NCBI GenBank assembly: GCA_029261925.1 | Contig: JAJDAJ010000028.1 | Coordinates: 1 to 64,000 of the forward strand | Origin: Deltaproteobacteria bacterium | Lineage (GTDB): Bacteria > Myxococcota_A > UBA9160 > SZUA-336 | Length of the DNA: 64,000 bases | Reading direction: 5' to 3' | In this document: piece by piece, positions 23,937-32,770 of the stretch | Layout of the letters: every line of letters starts with the position of its first letter | Position numbering within the stretch: position 1 is the first letter of the stretch | The notes under the pieces: generated by a model | What the model was told of the DNA's origin: nothing | The model's database searches: none | What the model saw: the letters and a program-made list of their open reading frames with translations, nothing else | Program-made: the position numbers and the translations under genes

Positions 23937-24919
23937 CACGCTCTCTCGCGCGCGGGCGCGTCGACGTAGAACTGCGAGAAGTAGCGCCGGTACTCGGGGA
24001 TCGGCCCGTCGCCGTCGCAGAGCAGGGGACGGGCCTGGTGCACCTTGTGGCTCCAGATCCGGATGTCGTCCTCGACGCCGCCCGCGATGCTCTCGATCGA
24101 TGCGCGCCCGATGGCCTCCTCGGGGGAGCCCGGCGCCTCGCGCCGGCGCGTGAACGCGAAGCGGAGCTCGACCTCCTGGTCGTCGATCGGCGTGACGATC
24201 GTCATCAGCAGTGTCTCGGTCCGGCCCCAGAAGCGCGTCCACTTCTGGCCCGCGCCGTTCTGCACCGTGAGCAGGCGGCTGGTGCCGGCCTGGACGCTGC
24301 CGTCGGGGTTCTCCCAGGTCCGCGGCCCCTCGAGGGCGCTGCGGCGCATCACCCCGTCGTAGCTGGTCTCGCCCTCGGGCACCGCATCCATGCCGTGCAC
24401 GTAGCGGAAGTGCGCCGGGTCGACTCCGTTCTCGGCGATCTCCTGGACGCTGGAGCGGAAGCACCACTGGTAGCGTGTCAGCGGCTCCCAGTCCGGGTCC
24501 CCGACCTCCGGGTGCTCGACCACGTCGAAGAAGGGCTTCTCGCCGCTCGGGTGGTACCAGGCCCAGACGATCTGGTTGCGCTCGACGACCGGGTAGCTCC
24601 CCAGCGCGCCGGGTCTCTCGACCTTCGCGGGCATGCGCTTCGCGTACGGCACGTCGACGCAGCGGCCGTCGGGCGCCCAGGCCCAGGCGTGGAAGGGACA
24701 GCGCAGCGCCTCGTCGTCGACGTGCCCGCCGTGGCCCAGGTGCGCGCCCAGGTGCGGGCAGTGGGCGTCCATCAGGGCGGGAACGCCGGAGGCCGTGCGG
24801 AAGAGCACCAGCTCGCGGCCGAAGTAGCGCACGGGTCGCACGTCGCCGGGCGCAAGCTCGTCCGCGTACGACACGAGGAACCAGCCGAAGGGAACGGGGT
24901 GGGGCAGGGGCTCGGGCAT
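23936..24919 (-). CDS. Rieske non-heme iron oxygenase, KshA-like
   Basis: A 327-residue oxygenase component. The Rieske [2Fe-2S] ligands are C54-x-H56 and C74-x2-H77. The mononuclear iron site follows as N164-x2-D167-x2-H170-x4-H175 in ENGVDPAHFRYVHG. Length and spacing resemble the KshA/cholesterol-7-desaturase branch rather than ring-hydroxylating dioxygenase alpha subunits. A separate reductase is needed and is not next door. It probably hydroxylates a cyclic or steroid-like substrate. It is coupled to an SDR downstream and lies one base after the upstream amidohydrolase gene. Confidence 0.85.
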   Translation of the reverse strand: MPEPLPHPVPFGWFLVSYADELAPGDVRPVRYFGRELVLFRTASGVPALMDAHCPHLGAHLGHGGHVDDEALRCPFHAWAWAPDGRCVDVPYAKRMPAKVERPGALGSYPVVERNQIVWAWYHPSGEKPFFDVVEHPEVGDPDWEPLTRYQWCFRSSVQEIAENGVDPAHFRYVHGMDAVPEGETSYDGVMRRSALEGPRTWENPDGSVQAGTSRLLTVQNGAGQKWTRFWGRTETLLMTIVTPIDDQEVELRFAFTRRREAPGSPEEAIGRASIESIAGGVEDDIRIWSHKVHQARPLLCDGDGPIPEYRRYFSQFYVDAPARERA

Positions 24920-24920
24920 C

Positions 24921-26099
24921 TCAGGCCTCCGCGGTACCGAACAGGGAGCGCGGCGGCCCGATGCGCTTCGCGATCGGCAGCAGCGCGTCGAGATCGAGGC
25001 CGTAGCACTCCACGGCGTTCAGGCCGAACAGCGGCTCGAGCTCGGAGGGCGGCAGACCCTTGAAGTCCTGCAGCCGCGCTGCGGTGTTCGGCCACAGCCC
25101 CTCGGGGTGCGGGTAGTCGGTGCCCCACATCATGTTCCCCACGCCGATCTGGTGGCGGCGCGAGATGCCGAGCGGATCGAGCAGCGAGGCGCCGATCCAG
25201 CAGTTGCGCGCGAAGTACTCGCTGGGCTCCATCGACAGGTGCTCGCGGAAGTTCCCGAGCTTGCCGCTGGTGTGCTTCTTCGAGGCGCGGATCTCCATGA
25301 GCTCGAGCATTGCCGGCAGGTGGAACTCGCTGACCTCGGTCACGGCGAACTTCAGGCGCGGGAAGCGCTCGAAGACCCCGCCGAAGATCAGCACCCAGAG
25401 CGGGCGCGCCGCCCAGAAGACGAACTCGGTCAGGTAGATGCCCATCATGCCGGGCAGATCCTCGTAGTCCGGCGTCGGGCCGGAGTGCGTGTGCACGACC
25501 ATGCCCAGGTCCTGGCACGCGGCCCAGAGCGGCTCGTAGCGGGGATGGTGGTACGCGGGGTAGTCGCCCCAGAGGGCCGGGATCAGGATGCCACGCATCC
25601 CGGCCTGATGCGCCCGGTGGGTCTCCTCGACCGCGGCGTCCACGTCGTACAGCGCGGGCACGATGGCGATCCCGATGCGGCGCTCCGGCGCCAGGGAGCA
25701 GAAATCGGCCAGCCAGCGGTTGTGGGCCCGCGCACCGGCCCACTGCAGCTCCGGCTCCACACCCCAGGGCTTGAGGCCCAGCCCCGCGCCGAACGGCGGG
25801 GCATTCATCTCGGTGATCCCGTCGGGGAAGAGCACCTCGCCCACCACGCCGTCGGCGTCGATCACCTCGAGGCGCTGGTCGGAGTCCCAGGCCCCCGTGA
25901 GCTTCTGCTCGATGCCCTGGCGCCAGCGCTCGTTGAAGTCCTTCACGAAGAACTTCCGCGCGTTATCGTCGGTCACGGCGATCTGTTCGGCCAGGGCGGC
26001 GTCGAAGGCGTCGTGGTAGCGGGCGTCCACGTAGTCCCGGTAGTGCTGGGGCTGCAGCCCGGCGTGACCGTCCGAGGAGATCATCAGGTAGCGATCCAT
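24921..26099 (-). CDS. Amidohydrolase family protein (COG2159-type)
   Basis: A 392-residue TIM-barrel metal hydrolase of the ACMSD/PTE-like branch. Metal-binding groups are visible as SSDGH near residue 8, VVHTHSG in the middle and the catalytic Asp in WGTDYPHPEG. Family members decarboxylate or hydrolyse aromatic and cyclic acids. The ATG at 26099 has a GGGGGAGG site and a TACACT -10-like box 37 bases upstream. It heads the three-gene operon with the Rieske oxygenase and SDR, which makes a ring-cleavage or decarboxylation step on the same substrate plausible. A related gene lies at 55641. Confidence 0.85.
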   Translation of the reverse strand: MDRYLMISSDGHAGLQPQHYRDYVDARYHDAFDAALAEQIAVTDDNARKFFVKDFNERWRQGIEQKLTGAWDSDQRLEVIDADGVVGEVLFPDGITEMNAPPFGAGLGLKPWGVEPELQWAGARAHNRWLADFCSLAPERRIGIAIVPALYDVDAAVEETHRAHQAGMRGILIPALWGDYPAYHHPRYEPLWAACQDLGMVVHTHSGPTPDYEDLPGMMGIYLTEFVFWAARPLWVLIFGGVFERFPRLKFAVTEVSEFHLPAMLELMEIRASKKHTSGKLGNFREHLSMEPSEYFARNCWIGASLLDPLGISRRHQIGVGNMMWGTDYPHPEGLWPNTAARLQDFKGLPPSELEPLFGLNAVECYGLDLDALLPIAKRIGPPRSLFGTAEA

Positions 26100-26135
26100 G
26101 GGGCCTCCCCCGGGGCACCGGAGCGCCCCCTGACC

Positions 26136-26141
26136 AGTGTA
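26136..26141 (-). promoter_or_regulatory. -10-like TACACT for the amidohydrolase operon
   Basis: TACACT on the minus strand, 36 bases before the ATG at 26099. The divergent transporter gene has TAGCAT at 26185-26190, 10 bases before its ATG. No clear -35 is seen for either. Confidence 0.35.
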
Positions 26142-26200
26142 AACCAGCGGGCTGGCCGGCTGGAAGCAGGGCGCCCCCGCCGTGTAGCATGCCGCGCAAC

Positions 26201-27475
26201 ATGAGCGCGCCCCCACCGGCCCCGCGCGCCCGCTACGCGCTGGGCGTGCTCTTCGTGGTCTACGCCGTCAGCCTGATCGACCGGCAGATCCTGGCGATGC
26301 TGCTCCCGCCGATCAAGGCGGAGCTGGGCCTGCGCGACTGGCAGCTCGGCTTCCTCTCGGGGCTCGCCTTCGCCCTGTTCTACAGCACCGCCGGCATCCC
26401 CCTGGCGCGGCTGGCCGACCGCGGCTCCCGGCGCAACGTGATCGCCGCGGGCATGGTGATCTGGAGCGCGGCCACGGCGCTCTGCGGCGGGGCGCGCAGC
26501 TTCGTGCAGCTCGCGCTGGCGCGCGTCCTGGTCGGCGCCGGCGAGGCCGCCGGGAGCCCCCCGAGCCACTCGCTGATCTCCGACCTGTACCCCCCGCAGC
26601 GGCGCGCTCGCGCCCTCGCGATCTACACCATGGGTGCGAACTTCGGGATCATGGGCGGCTACCTGCTCGGGGGCTGGCTCGCCGAGTCGATCGGCTGGCG
26701 CTGGACCTTCGTCGTCGTCGGCGTCCCCGGCATCGTGATCGCGGTCGTGGTCAAGTTCACGCTGCCCGAGCCCAAGCGCGGCGCGATCGAGGCCCGCGTC
26801 GACGACACGCCGCAGCCGCCGCTGGGAGAGTCGCTGCGCTACCTGTTCCGGCTGCGGGCATACCGGCAGATCGGCATCGCCACCTCGCTGTACAACGTGG
26901 CCTCGTACGGCTTCATGTTCTGGGTGCCCACCTTCATGGAGCGGGCGCACGGCATGAGCCTCACCGAGATCGGCCTGTGGCTGGGGCCGATCTCCGGGAT
27001 CGCGGGGGCGACCGGTGCGTTCGCGGGCGGCTGGCTCGCGGACCGGGGCGCCCTGCGCGACGAGCGCTGGCTCGCCTGGGTCCCGGCGTACGCCGGTATC
27101 GCGGCCACGCCGTTCATCCTGCTCTTCCTGCTGGTTCCCGACGCGTACCTGGCGCTGCTCTGCTACGTGCCGGTCACGCTGCTCACCGCCATGTGGACCG
27201 GCCCGACCTACTCGGCCGTGCAGGGGCTGGTCTCGCTGCGCATGCGCGCCACCGCGTCGGCGGTGCTGCTCTTCATGCTGAACTTCATCGGCTTCGGCAT
27301 CGGCCCGCAGCTGGTCGGCATCCTCAGCGACCTGCTCGAGCCGGTCTGGGGCAGCGCGGCGATCCGCTACGCCCTGCTGTTCGTGGGACTGTGCAAGGCC
27401 TGGGCGAGCCTGCACTCGTTCCTGGCCGCGAAGCACCTGCGCCGCGAGCTGCAGCTCGCCCGCGAGGCGGGATAG
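26201..27475 (+). CDS. MFS transporter, spinster-like
   Basis: A 424-residue inner-membrane transporter with 12 hydrophobic segments. The TM1 region VVYAVSLIDRQILAMLLPPIK and the loop LADRGSRRNVIA are typical of spinster-type MFS proteins that move lipids, organic acids or aromatic compounds in proteobacteria. The second-half loop GWLADRGALRDERW is the repeat of the first. The ATG at 26201 is 12 bases after another in-frame ATG at 26189; neither has a ribosome site. It is divergent from the Rieske/amidohydrolase operon, so it likely imports or exports that pathway's substrate. A paralogue lies at 41105. Confidence 0.85.
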   Translation: MSAPPPAPRARYALGVLFVVYAVSLIDRQILAMLLPPIKAELGLRDWQLGFLSGLAFALFYSTAGIPLARLADRGSRRNVIAAGMVIWSAATALCGGARSFVQLALARVLVGAGEAAGSPPSHSLISDLYPPQRRARALAIYTMGANFGIMGGYLLGGWLAESIGWRWTFVVVGVPGIVIAVVVKFTLPEPKRGAIEARVDDTPQPPLGESLRYLFRLRAYRQIGIATSLYNVASYGFMFWVPTFMERAHGMSLTEIGLWLGPISGIAGATGAFAGGWLADRGALRDERWLAWVPAYAGIAATPFILLFLLVPDAYLALLCYVPVTLLTAMWTGPTYSAVQGLVSLRMRATASAVLLFMLNFIGFGIGPQLVGILSDLLEPVWGSAAIRYALLFVGLCKAWASLHSFLAAKHLRRELQLAREAG

Positions 27476-27482
27476 CCGGTCC

Positions 27483-28412
27483 TCAGCTCAGCCAGCGCGC
27501 CTGCGCGATGGCGCGCTGGTGGCTCGCGGCGCCGTCCATCTCGAGCTTGAGGGCCTGCAGGCGCATGGTCCACACGTGCAGGTCGTGCTCGTGCGTGAAG
27601 CCGATCGCGCCCGAGAGCTGGTGCATCTCGGCGAAGACCTGGCGCGCGGCGCCGGTCGCGTAGGCGGCCGCGACCGCCGCGGCCTCCGTCTGCGCTCCGT
27701 GGTAGGCCGCCTCGAGCGCGAGCCAGCGCACGCCCTCGACGAGGATCGCGCACTCGGCCAGGCGGTGCTGCACCGCCTGGAACGACGCGATCGGGCGGCC
27801 GAACTGCTCGCGCTGCTTCAGGTACGCCACCGTGCAGTCGAGGGCGGCGCGCATGGTGCCAGCCGACTCGGTCGCGATGGCGACGCGCCACCAGTCGCGC
27901 AGGCGCTGTCCGCTGCCCGCCCCCAGCGGCTCGCCGCGCTCCAGCGCGCCGGCCGCCAGCCGCGCGACCGGATAGCCGAAGTTCGAGCGGACGGGCTCGA
28001 CGTCTGCCGGGCCCAGCTCGACCACGCGGGCCTGGTCGCCGGCGTCGACGAGCAGGGTGCGCGCGTGCGGCGCGAAGCGCACCAGGCGGTCGCCGCCGCG
28101 GCGCGCCAGGGCCAGCGGGCCGTCGAGGGCGCGTCCGGCGACGGCCGGGGCCACCAGTGCCGAGGCGCCGATGCTCACGACGCCGGCGGCCTGCGCGACC
28201 GCGTCGACGAGCAGCGCCGCCTCCAGCGGGCCGGTCTCGTCGTCGAGGTACATCTGCGCGAAGCCCGCGCCGGCCAGCGCCTCGTCGAGCGCGTCGTCGT
28301 AGGCGCCCTTCTTGCCCAGCTCGATCGCCCGCGCCGGACCCGCGTGGCGCTCGAGCAGCTGGCCGAGCGCCTCCAGGATCGCCTGCTGGTCGTCGGAGAG
28401 GTCGAGGTCCAT
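27483..28412 (-). CDS. Acyl-CoA dehydrogenase family protein, short partner subunit
   Basis: A 309-residue acyl-CoA dehydrogenase-like protein, shorter than the usual 380. It keeps the C-terminal helical bundle (REQFGRPIASFQAVQHRLAE and GFTHEHDLHVW), but the beta domain that binds flavin is reduced. It is coupled to a full-length dehydrogenase upstream (TGATG overlap). This pairing matches the alpha2beta2 enzymes of actinobacterial steroid side-chain breakdown (ChsE1-ChsE2 type), in which each subunit contributes to the FAD site. The substrate is thus plausibly a bulky cyclic acyl-CoA. The product is an enoyl-CoA. Confidence 0.8.
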   Translation of the reverse strand: MDLDLSDDQQAILEALGQLLERHAGPARAIELGKKGAYDDALDEALAGAGFAQMYLDDETGPLEAALLVDAVAQAAGVVSIGASALVAPAVAGRALDGPLALARRGGDRLVRFAPHARTLLVDAGDQARVVELGPADVEPVRSNFGYPVARLAAGALERGEPLGAGSGQRLRDWWRVAIATESAGTMRAALDCTVAYLKQREQFGRPIASFQAVQHRLAECAILVEGVRWLALEAAYHGAQTEAAAVAAAYATGAARQVFAEMHQLSGAIGFTHEHDLHVWTMRLQALKLEMDGAASHQRAIAQARWLS

Positions 28413-29560
28413 CAGGGCTCCCGCGGCAGGCCGAGCCAGCGGCTGGCGATCAGGTTGAGCTGGATCTCCGTGGCTCCGACCGCCACGCCGGCCGTGATGG
28501 CCATGCGGAAGTTGGAGTCGGCGAAGCTGCCGTACTCCAGCGCCTCGGCGCCGAAGATCTCCAGCGCGAGCTCCGCGATGGCGGTGTCGGCGCGCGTACC
28601 GGCGACGCGGGCGAGGTTCGTGTCGGCCGAGGGCGGATGGCCCTTGGTGCGCAGATCGATCACGCGGTAGGCGAGCAGGCGACCCGCCTCGCACATGGCG
28701 CGTGCCTCCCCGAGCCGCTCCTGGATCTTCGGGTCCTCCAGCATGCCGCGCTCGCGCGCGAGCTCCGCGAGGCGGTCGATCGTGAGCGCGGCGCGCGCGT
28801 AGCGCGCGGCGCCGGCGCGCTCGAAGGCGAGCGCGTAGCTCACGACGTCCCAGCCCTCGTTCTCGGGACCGAGCCGGCAGGAGACCGGCACGCGCACGTC
28901 CGTGAAGAAGACCTCGTGGAAGTAGCGGTCGCCGACGACCGAGGGGATCTCGCGCACCTCGATCCCCGGGGCGTCCATCGGCACGAGCAGCACGGAGATA
29001 CCGCGGTGGCGCTTCGAGCCGGGATCCGTGCGCACCAGCAGGATGATGAACTCGGCGTGGTTCGCGTACGACGTCCAGATCTTCTGGCCGTTGATCACGT
29101 ACTCGTCACCCTCGCGACGCGCCTGGGTGCGCAGCGCCACCAGGTCGGAGCCTGCGTCCGGCTCCGAGAAGCCCTGGCACCAGAGCACCTGGCCCCCCGC
29201 CATGCGCGGCAGGTGGTAGGCCTGCTGCTCCTCGGTGCCGTAGTGCATGATCGCCGGCCCGATCCAGTTGTAGTTCATGTACTGCGGGCCGCGCGGCTCG
29301 CCGATCGCCCAGAGCTCCTCTCCGAGGATCGCGTGTCGCCAGGGGGTGCAGTCGCGACCCCCGAACTCCGACGGCCAGTGCTGGGTCAGCCAGCCCCGAT
29401 CCGCGAGCCTGCGGCAGAACTCGCGCGAGAACGTCGCCTGGGCGTCGCTGCCCGGGCCGTCCTTGGACAGCTCGGACCAGTCGTCGGGCAGCGTCTCGTC
29501 GAGGAACGCCCGCAGCTCGCTGCGGAACTCGGCATCCTCTCGTGGCCAGTCGAACTCCAC
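28412..29560 (-). CDS. Acyl-CoA dehydrogenase, long partner subunit
   Basis: A 382-residue FAD-dependent dehydrogenase of normal length. It contains CQGFSEPDAGSDL (flavin/substrate-binding strand), KIWTSYANHAEF and the C-terminal bundle ending in IQLNLIASRWLGLP. The GTG at 29560 is set by AGGAGG 4 bases upstream; upstream codons are unconserved. TATGCT about 20 bases before the ribosome site is a -10 candidate, and the same GTTGTATGCTGC string occurs before the gene at 61906-63654. It likely works as a heteromer with the 309-residue partner, feeding electrons to ETF. Confidence 0.85.
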   Translation of the reverse strand: MEFDWPREDAEFRSELRAFLDETLPDDWSELSKDGPGSDAQATFSREFCRRLADRGWLTQHWPSEFGGRDCTPWRHAILGEELWAIGEPRGPQYMNYNWIGPAIMHYGTEEQQAYHLPRMAGGQVLWCQGFSEPDAGSDLVALRTQARREGDEYVINGQKIWTSYANHAEFIILLVRTDPGSKRHRGISVLLVPMDAPGIEVREIPSVVGDRYFHEVFFTDVRVPVSCRLGPENEGWDVVSYALAFERAGAARYARAALTIDRLAELARERGMLEDPKIQERLGEARAMCEAGRLLAYRVIDLRTKGHPPSADTNLARVAGTRADTAIAELALEIFGAEALEYGSFADSNFRMAITAGVAVGATEIQLNLIASRWLGLPREP

Positions 29561-29670
29561 GGCACCTCCTGGGAGCGGCAGCATACAACGCCCACCCCCG
29601 GTCTTCAGGCCCCGCGACGCGCCGGCGCTGGCCGGGCTCGGGGCAGGGCCGCGCGGAACCGGCAAGCCAG

Positions 29671-29676
29671 TACAAT
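29671..29676 (+). promoter_or_regulatory. -10-like TACAAT
   Basis: TACAAT lies 19 bases before the ATG at 29696 and upstream of a GGAGGT ribosome site. It would drive the LLM-class gene and possibly the selenoprotein gene 35 bases after it. Confidence 0.4.
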
Positions 29677-29695
29677 GTGCCGCCGGAGGTCAGCC

Positions 29696-30589
29696 ATGAA
29701 GCTCGGATTCCTGCCGCCCATGGAGCGGGGGCGCAGCACGTCGCCGGACTGGGTGATCCGTCTGGCCGAGATGGTCGAGGGGCTCGGCGTGCACTCGATC
29801 TTCGGCGTGGAGCACGTGGTGATCGCCGAGGACTACGAGCCGCTGTACCCCTACTCGGCGGACGGCCGCATGCCCGCCGGGCCCAGCACGGTGATCCCGG
29901 ACCCCCTGGAGTGGCTGAGCTTCGTGGCCGCCCGCACCTCGGACCTGCGCCTGGGAACGGCGGTGATCATCGCGTCGCAGCACAGCGCGGCGATCCTGGC
30001 CAAGCGCGCGGCCACGCTCGATGCGCTGTCCGGGGGCCGTTTCGAGATGGGCGTCGGCCTCGGCTGGCAGCGCGAGGAGTACGAGGCGATCGGCGTGCCG
30101 TACCGCGACCGCGGGCGCCGGCTCGACGAGAACATCGAGGCCATGCGCGCCCTGTGGCGGGATGCGCCGGCCACCTACCACGGCAAGTACGTCAGCTTCG
30201 ACCGCGTGCACTGCGACGTGAAGTGCGCGCAGCCCGGGGGCGTGCCGATCGTGATCGGCGGCAGCACGGACTTCGCCGCGCGGCGCGCGGGTCGGCTCGG
30301 CGACGGTTTCTTCCCGTTCGTGATCTCGCCCGAGGACTTCGCCGAGCGCGTCGAGCTGATCGGCAAGACCGCGCGCGAGCACGGGCGGGATCCGCAGCAG
30401 ATCGAGCTCACCGCCTGGCCCGGCAGTCTGGACTTCGAGCGCGGCTTCGACCTGCCGTTCGTGCGCGCCTACGCCCAGGCCGGAGCCTCGCGCCTGGTGA
30501 TCTCGGGCATGGAGAGCGGCAGCGCCGAGCTCGACGACATGCGCGACCTGATCCGCCGCTACCAGGACGAGATCCTGGCGCGGCTCTGA
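29696..30589 (+). CDS. LLM-class F420-dependent oxidoreductase
   Basis: A 297-residue luciferase-like TIM barrel. It starts with MKLGFLPPMERG and contains VHSIFGVEHVVI, the DLRLGTAVIIASQH strand, FEMGVGLGWQREEYEAIGV and VPIVIGGSTDFAARRAGRLGDGFF, all in positions normal for F420-dependent TIGR03619-type members. It probably reduces or oxidises a small carbonyl or enoyl substrate with F420 or FMN. The ATG has GGAGGT 6 bases upstream. The next gene downstream on the same strand is the selenoprotein, so shared redox chemistry is possible but unproven. Confidence 0.85.
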   Translation: MKLGFLPPMERGRSTSPDWVIRLAEMVEGLGVHSIFGVEHVVIAEDYEPLYPYSADGRMPAGPSTVIPDPLEWLSFVAARTSDLRLGTAVIIASQHSAAILAKRAATLDALSGGRFEMGVGLGWQREEYEAIGVPYRDRGRRLDENIEAMRALWRDAPATYHGKYVSFDRVHCDVKCAQPGGVPIVIGGSTDFAARRAGRLGDGFFPFVISPEDFAERVELIGKTAREHGRDPQQIELTAWPGSLDFERGFDLPFVRAYAQAGASRLVISGMESGSAELDDMRDLIRRYQDEILARL

Positions 30590-30624
30590 GACCGCGCCGC
30601 ACGGCGCGGGCCGGGAGGCCGACC

Positions 30625-31815
30625 TTGAAGCACGACGACGCGATCCGCGAGGCGCTCGCCTGGGCGCCCGTTCCCGAGCTGGGCGAGCCACCCTTCGCCT
30701 CGCCACCGGCGCTGGCGGGGGCGACCGTCGCCGTGGTGACCACCGCGGGCCTGGCGCATCGGGGCGAGCCCTGGGAGGACCAGTCGAGCGCCTACCGCGC
30801 CTTCGCGCGCGACGACGATGCGATCGTCATGGCGCACAACAGCGTCAACCTCGATCGCAGCGGCTTCGCGGCGGATCGCAACGTGGCCTACCCGATCGAC
30901 CGCCTCGGGGAGATGGCGCGTGAGGGGGTCATCGGCGGCGTGGCCCCGCGCCACCTGTCGTTCCTGGGCTCGACCTTCGAGCTCTCGACCATGCGGCTGG
31001 ACACCGGTCCGCAGGCGGCGCGCATGCTGCGCGACGACGGCGTCGACGTGGTCCTGCTCACCCCCGTCTGACCCATGTGCACGCGTGCGGTCTGCACGCT
31101 CGCGCACGCCTTCGAGGAGGCCGGCATCGCCACCGTGGCGCTGGTCTCGAACCGCGTCCACGCCGAGCGCCTGAGCCCGCCGCGCGCGCTGTACTGCCGC
31201 TTCCCGCTCGGCCGACCGCTGGGCGTCCCGCGCGATGCCGCCTTCCAGCGCCGCGTGCTCGACGCCGCCTTCGCGCTGCTGGAGCGGCCCCGCGGTCCGG
31301 TCCTCGAGACCTTCCCGGAGGTGATCGAGGATGCTGCCGACGCCCCGCTCGCCTGTCCGCTCCCACCGCGCCACGATGCCTCGCTGCCGCCCGCCGTGGA
31401 CGAGGCGCGCGGGCTGCGGCCGGCCTGGGAGCGCGCCCGCGCCGCCTCGGGGGGCACGCAGGTCGGGCGTGTGGTCGACGCCGACGGCATCCCGGACGCG
31501 ATCGCCGCGCTGGTGCGGATCGCGGGGGGCACGCCCTGGAACGAGGCGGGCCTGCCCGGCGAGCCGGCGGCGACCGCCATGGACGTGCGCGCCTACTACG
31601 AGGAGGCCGCAACGGGGCTGGCCGGTCACGTACCCGCGGCCCGCGCGGCCGAGGCCTGGCTGTTCCAGTCCACCGAGACCGGGCGTGTGCTCCGGCGCGT
31701 GCTCGAGCAGGTGCGCGACGCGGCCCCGCCGTTCCCGGCGCTGCTGTACCTGATCCCCTACTCGCAGCAGCCGGCGGAGGCGATGCACCGCTTCGAGCCA
31801 CCCGCGGAGGCCTAG
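30625..31815 (+). CDS. GrdB/PrdB-like selenoprotein with in-frame TGA (Sec149)
   Basis: Two open frames (up to 31071 and from 31072) lie in the same frame, separated only by one TGA at 31069-31071. Read as selenocysteine, the joint reads VLLTPV-Sec-PMCTRAVCTLA, the UxxC redox motif of the glycine/betaine/sarcosine/D-proline reductase selenoprotein B family, with Sec149 and Cys152. Both halves look like one protein: a family N-terminal domain and, after the motif, EEAGIATVALVSN, which is typical of GrdB/PrdB. A SECIS-like hairpin follows the TGA. The TTG start has GGGAGG 6 bases upstream. The full length is 396 residues, longer than PrdB, with an extra C-terminal region of unknown role. Cys homologues (CxxC) are known in other bacteria. 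The substrate is unknown. Confidence 0.85.
31077..31107 (+). promoter_or_regulatory. Bacterial SECIS hairpin
   Basis: GTGC (31077-31080) pairs with GCAC (31104-31107), and GCGTGC (31083-31088) pairs perfectly with GCACGC (31094-31099) around the 5-base loop GGTCT (31089-31093). The loop GG is 18 bases after the TGA, inside the window accepted for bacterial SECIS elements. The GGUCU loop is the one SelB reads in E. coli fdhF. Confidence 0.8.
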
Positions 31816-31882
31816 CAGGCGGTTGAAGACCCCCGGGCCGGGCTCTTGCAGCCTGGGCGCGACTCCGCGGCCGGGCGCCGCG

Positions 31883-32770
31883 TCAGGCCAGCCGGGCGGA
31901 GCGCTCGAGCAGGCGCCGCGCGCGCTCGAGGTGCGGAGCGTCGACCATCTGCCCGTCGAGCGCGAACACCCCGCGCCCCTCGCGCGCGTGGGCCTCGTAC
32001 GCCTCGATCAGGCGTCGCGCGTCGGCCACGTCCTCGTCGGACGGAGAGAACACCGTGTTGACCACGGGAACCTGGTCGGGGTGGATCGTGAGCTTGCCGG
32101 CGAAGCCGCTGTCGGCGGCCTCGCGGGCCTCGGCCGCCAGGCCCTCGGAGTCGCGGATGTCGATCCAGACCGAGTCGATCGCGTCGATCCCCGCGGCGGC
32201 CGCCGCCAGCAGGGTCGAGACGCGGGCGTGGCGGAACACGTCGAGGTAGGCGCCGTCTTCGCCGCGGTTGCGGCGCGCCCCCAGTGCCGCGGACAGGTCC
32301 TCGCCGCCCCAGGTCAGCGCGACCACGCGCGGTGCGCGCGCGATCGCGGCCAGGTTGAGCACGCCCTCGGGGGTCTCGGTGCCGATCGGGATCAGGCGGA
32401 TCCGCCCGGGCTCGAGACCGTGCCGCGACTCGAGGTCCGTCAGGCGCGCGTCGATCTCCTCGACGTCCTGCGGGCCACGAATCTTGGGCAGCATGTAGGC
32501 GTCGGGCCGGGCGGCGACGGTGCCCTCGAGGTCGTCGGCGCCCATGCCGGTGTCGAGCGGGTTGATGCGCACCACGCGCTCGCGGCGCCCGAAGTCGCGC
32601 CCCTCGAGCCAGCCGCGGACGGCGTCGCGTGCCTCGCGCTTGCGGTCGAGGTGGACCGCGTCCTCGAGGTCGAGCACCAGGGCGTCGGCCTCGATCGTCA
32701 GCGCCCGCTCCAGGTAGCGCTCCTGGCCGCCGGGCACGAAGTGCACGCTGCGGCGGGGGCGTGCGCTCAT
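31883..32770 (-). CDS. HpcH/HpaI-CitE-type CoA ester lyase
   Basis: A 295-residue TIM-barrel lyase of the citrate-lyase beta/malyl-CoA lyase family. Visible motifs are RSVHFVPGG at the N-terminus, [11 protein letters not shown] (metal-binding Asp/Glu), VRINPLDTG (substrate Arg) and [11 protein letters not shown] with the second acidic ligand. It probably cleaves or forms a malyl-, citramalyl- or related 3-hydroxyacyl-CoA. The ATG overlaps the stop of the upstream MaoC gene by four bases (ATGA), and a crotonase precedes that. Lyase plus MaoC resembles mesaconyl-CoA/citramalyl-CoA handling, but other hydroxy-acids fit equally. Confidence 0.85.
   Translation of the reverse strand: MSARPRRSVHFVPGGQERYLERALTIEADALVLDLEDAVHLDRKREARDAVRGWLEGRDFGRRERVVRINPLDTGMGADDLEGTVAARPDAYMLPKIRGPQDVEEIDARLTDLESRHGLEPGRIRLIPIGTETPEGVLNLAAIARAPRVVALTWGGEDLSAALGARRNRGEDGAYLDVFRHARVSTLLAAAAAGIDAIDSVWIDIRDSEGLAAEAREAADSGFAGKLTIHPDQVPVVNTVFSPSDEDVADARRLIEAYEAHAREGRGVFALDGQMVDAPHLERARRLLERSARLA

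Noticed and set aside
31069..31074. TGA read as a true stop, a sequencing error or a frameshift in the GrdB/PrdB-like gene
   Set aside because: Both halves share the same frame without any indel, the TGA sits exactly at the Sec position of the family and a SECIS hairpin follows, so recoding is the better explanation. A point error replacing TGC by TGA cannot be fully excluded, but would not create the hairpin.
31816..31882. Possible terminator between the convergent selenoprotein and CitE-like genes
   Set aside because: GC-rich partial complementarity is present, but there is no stable uninterrupted stem or T-tract.
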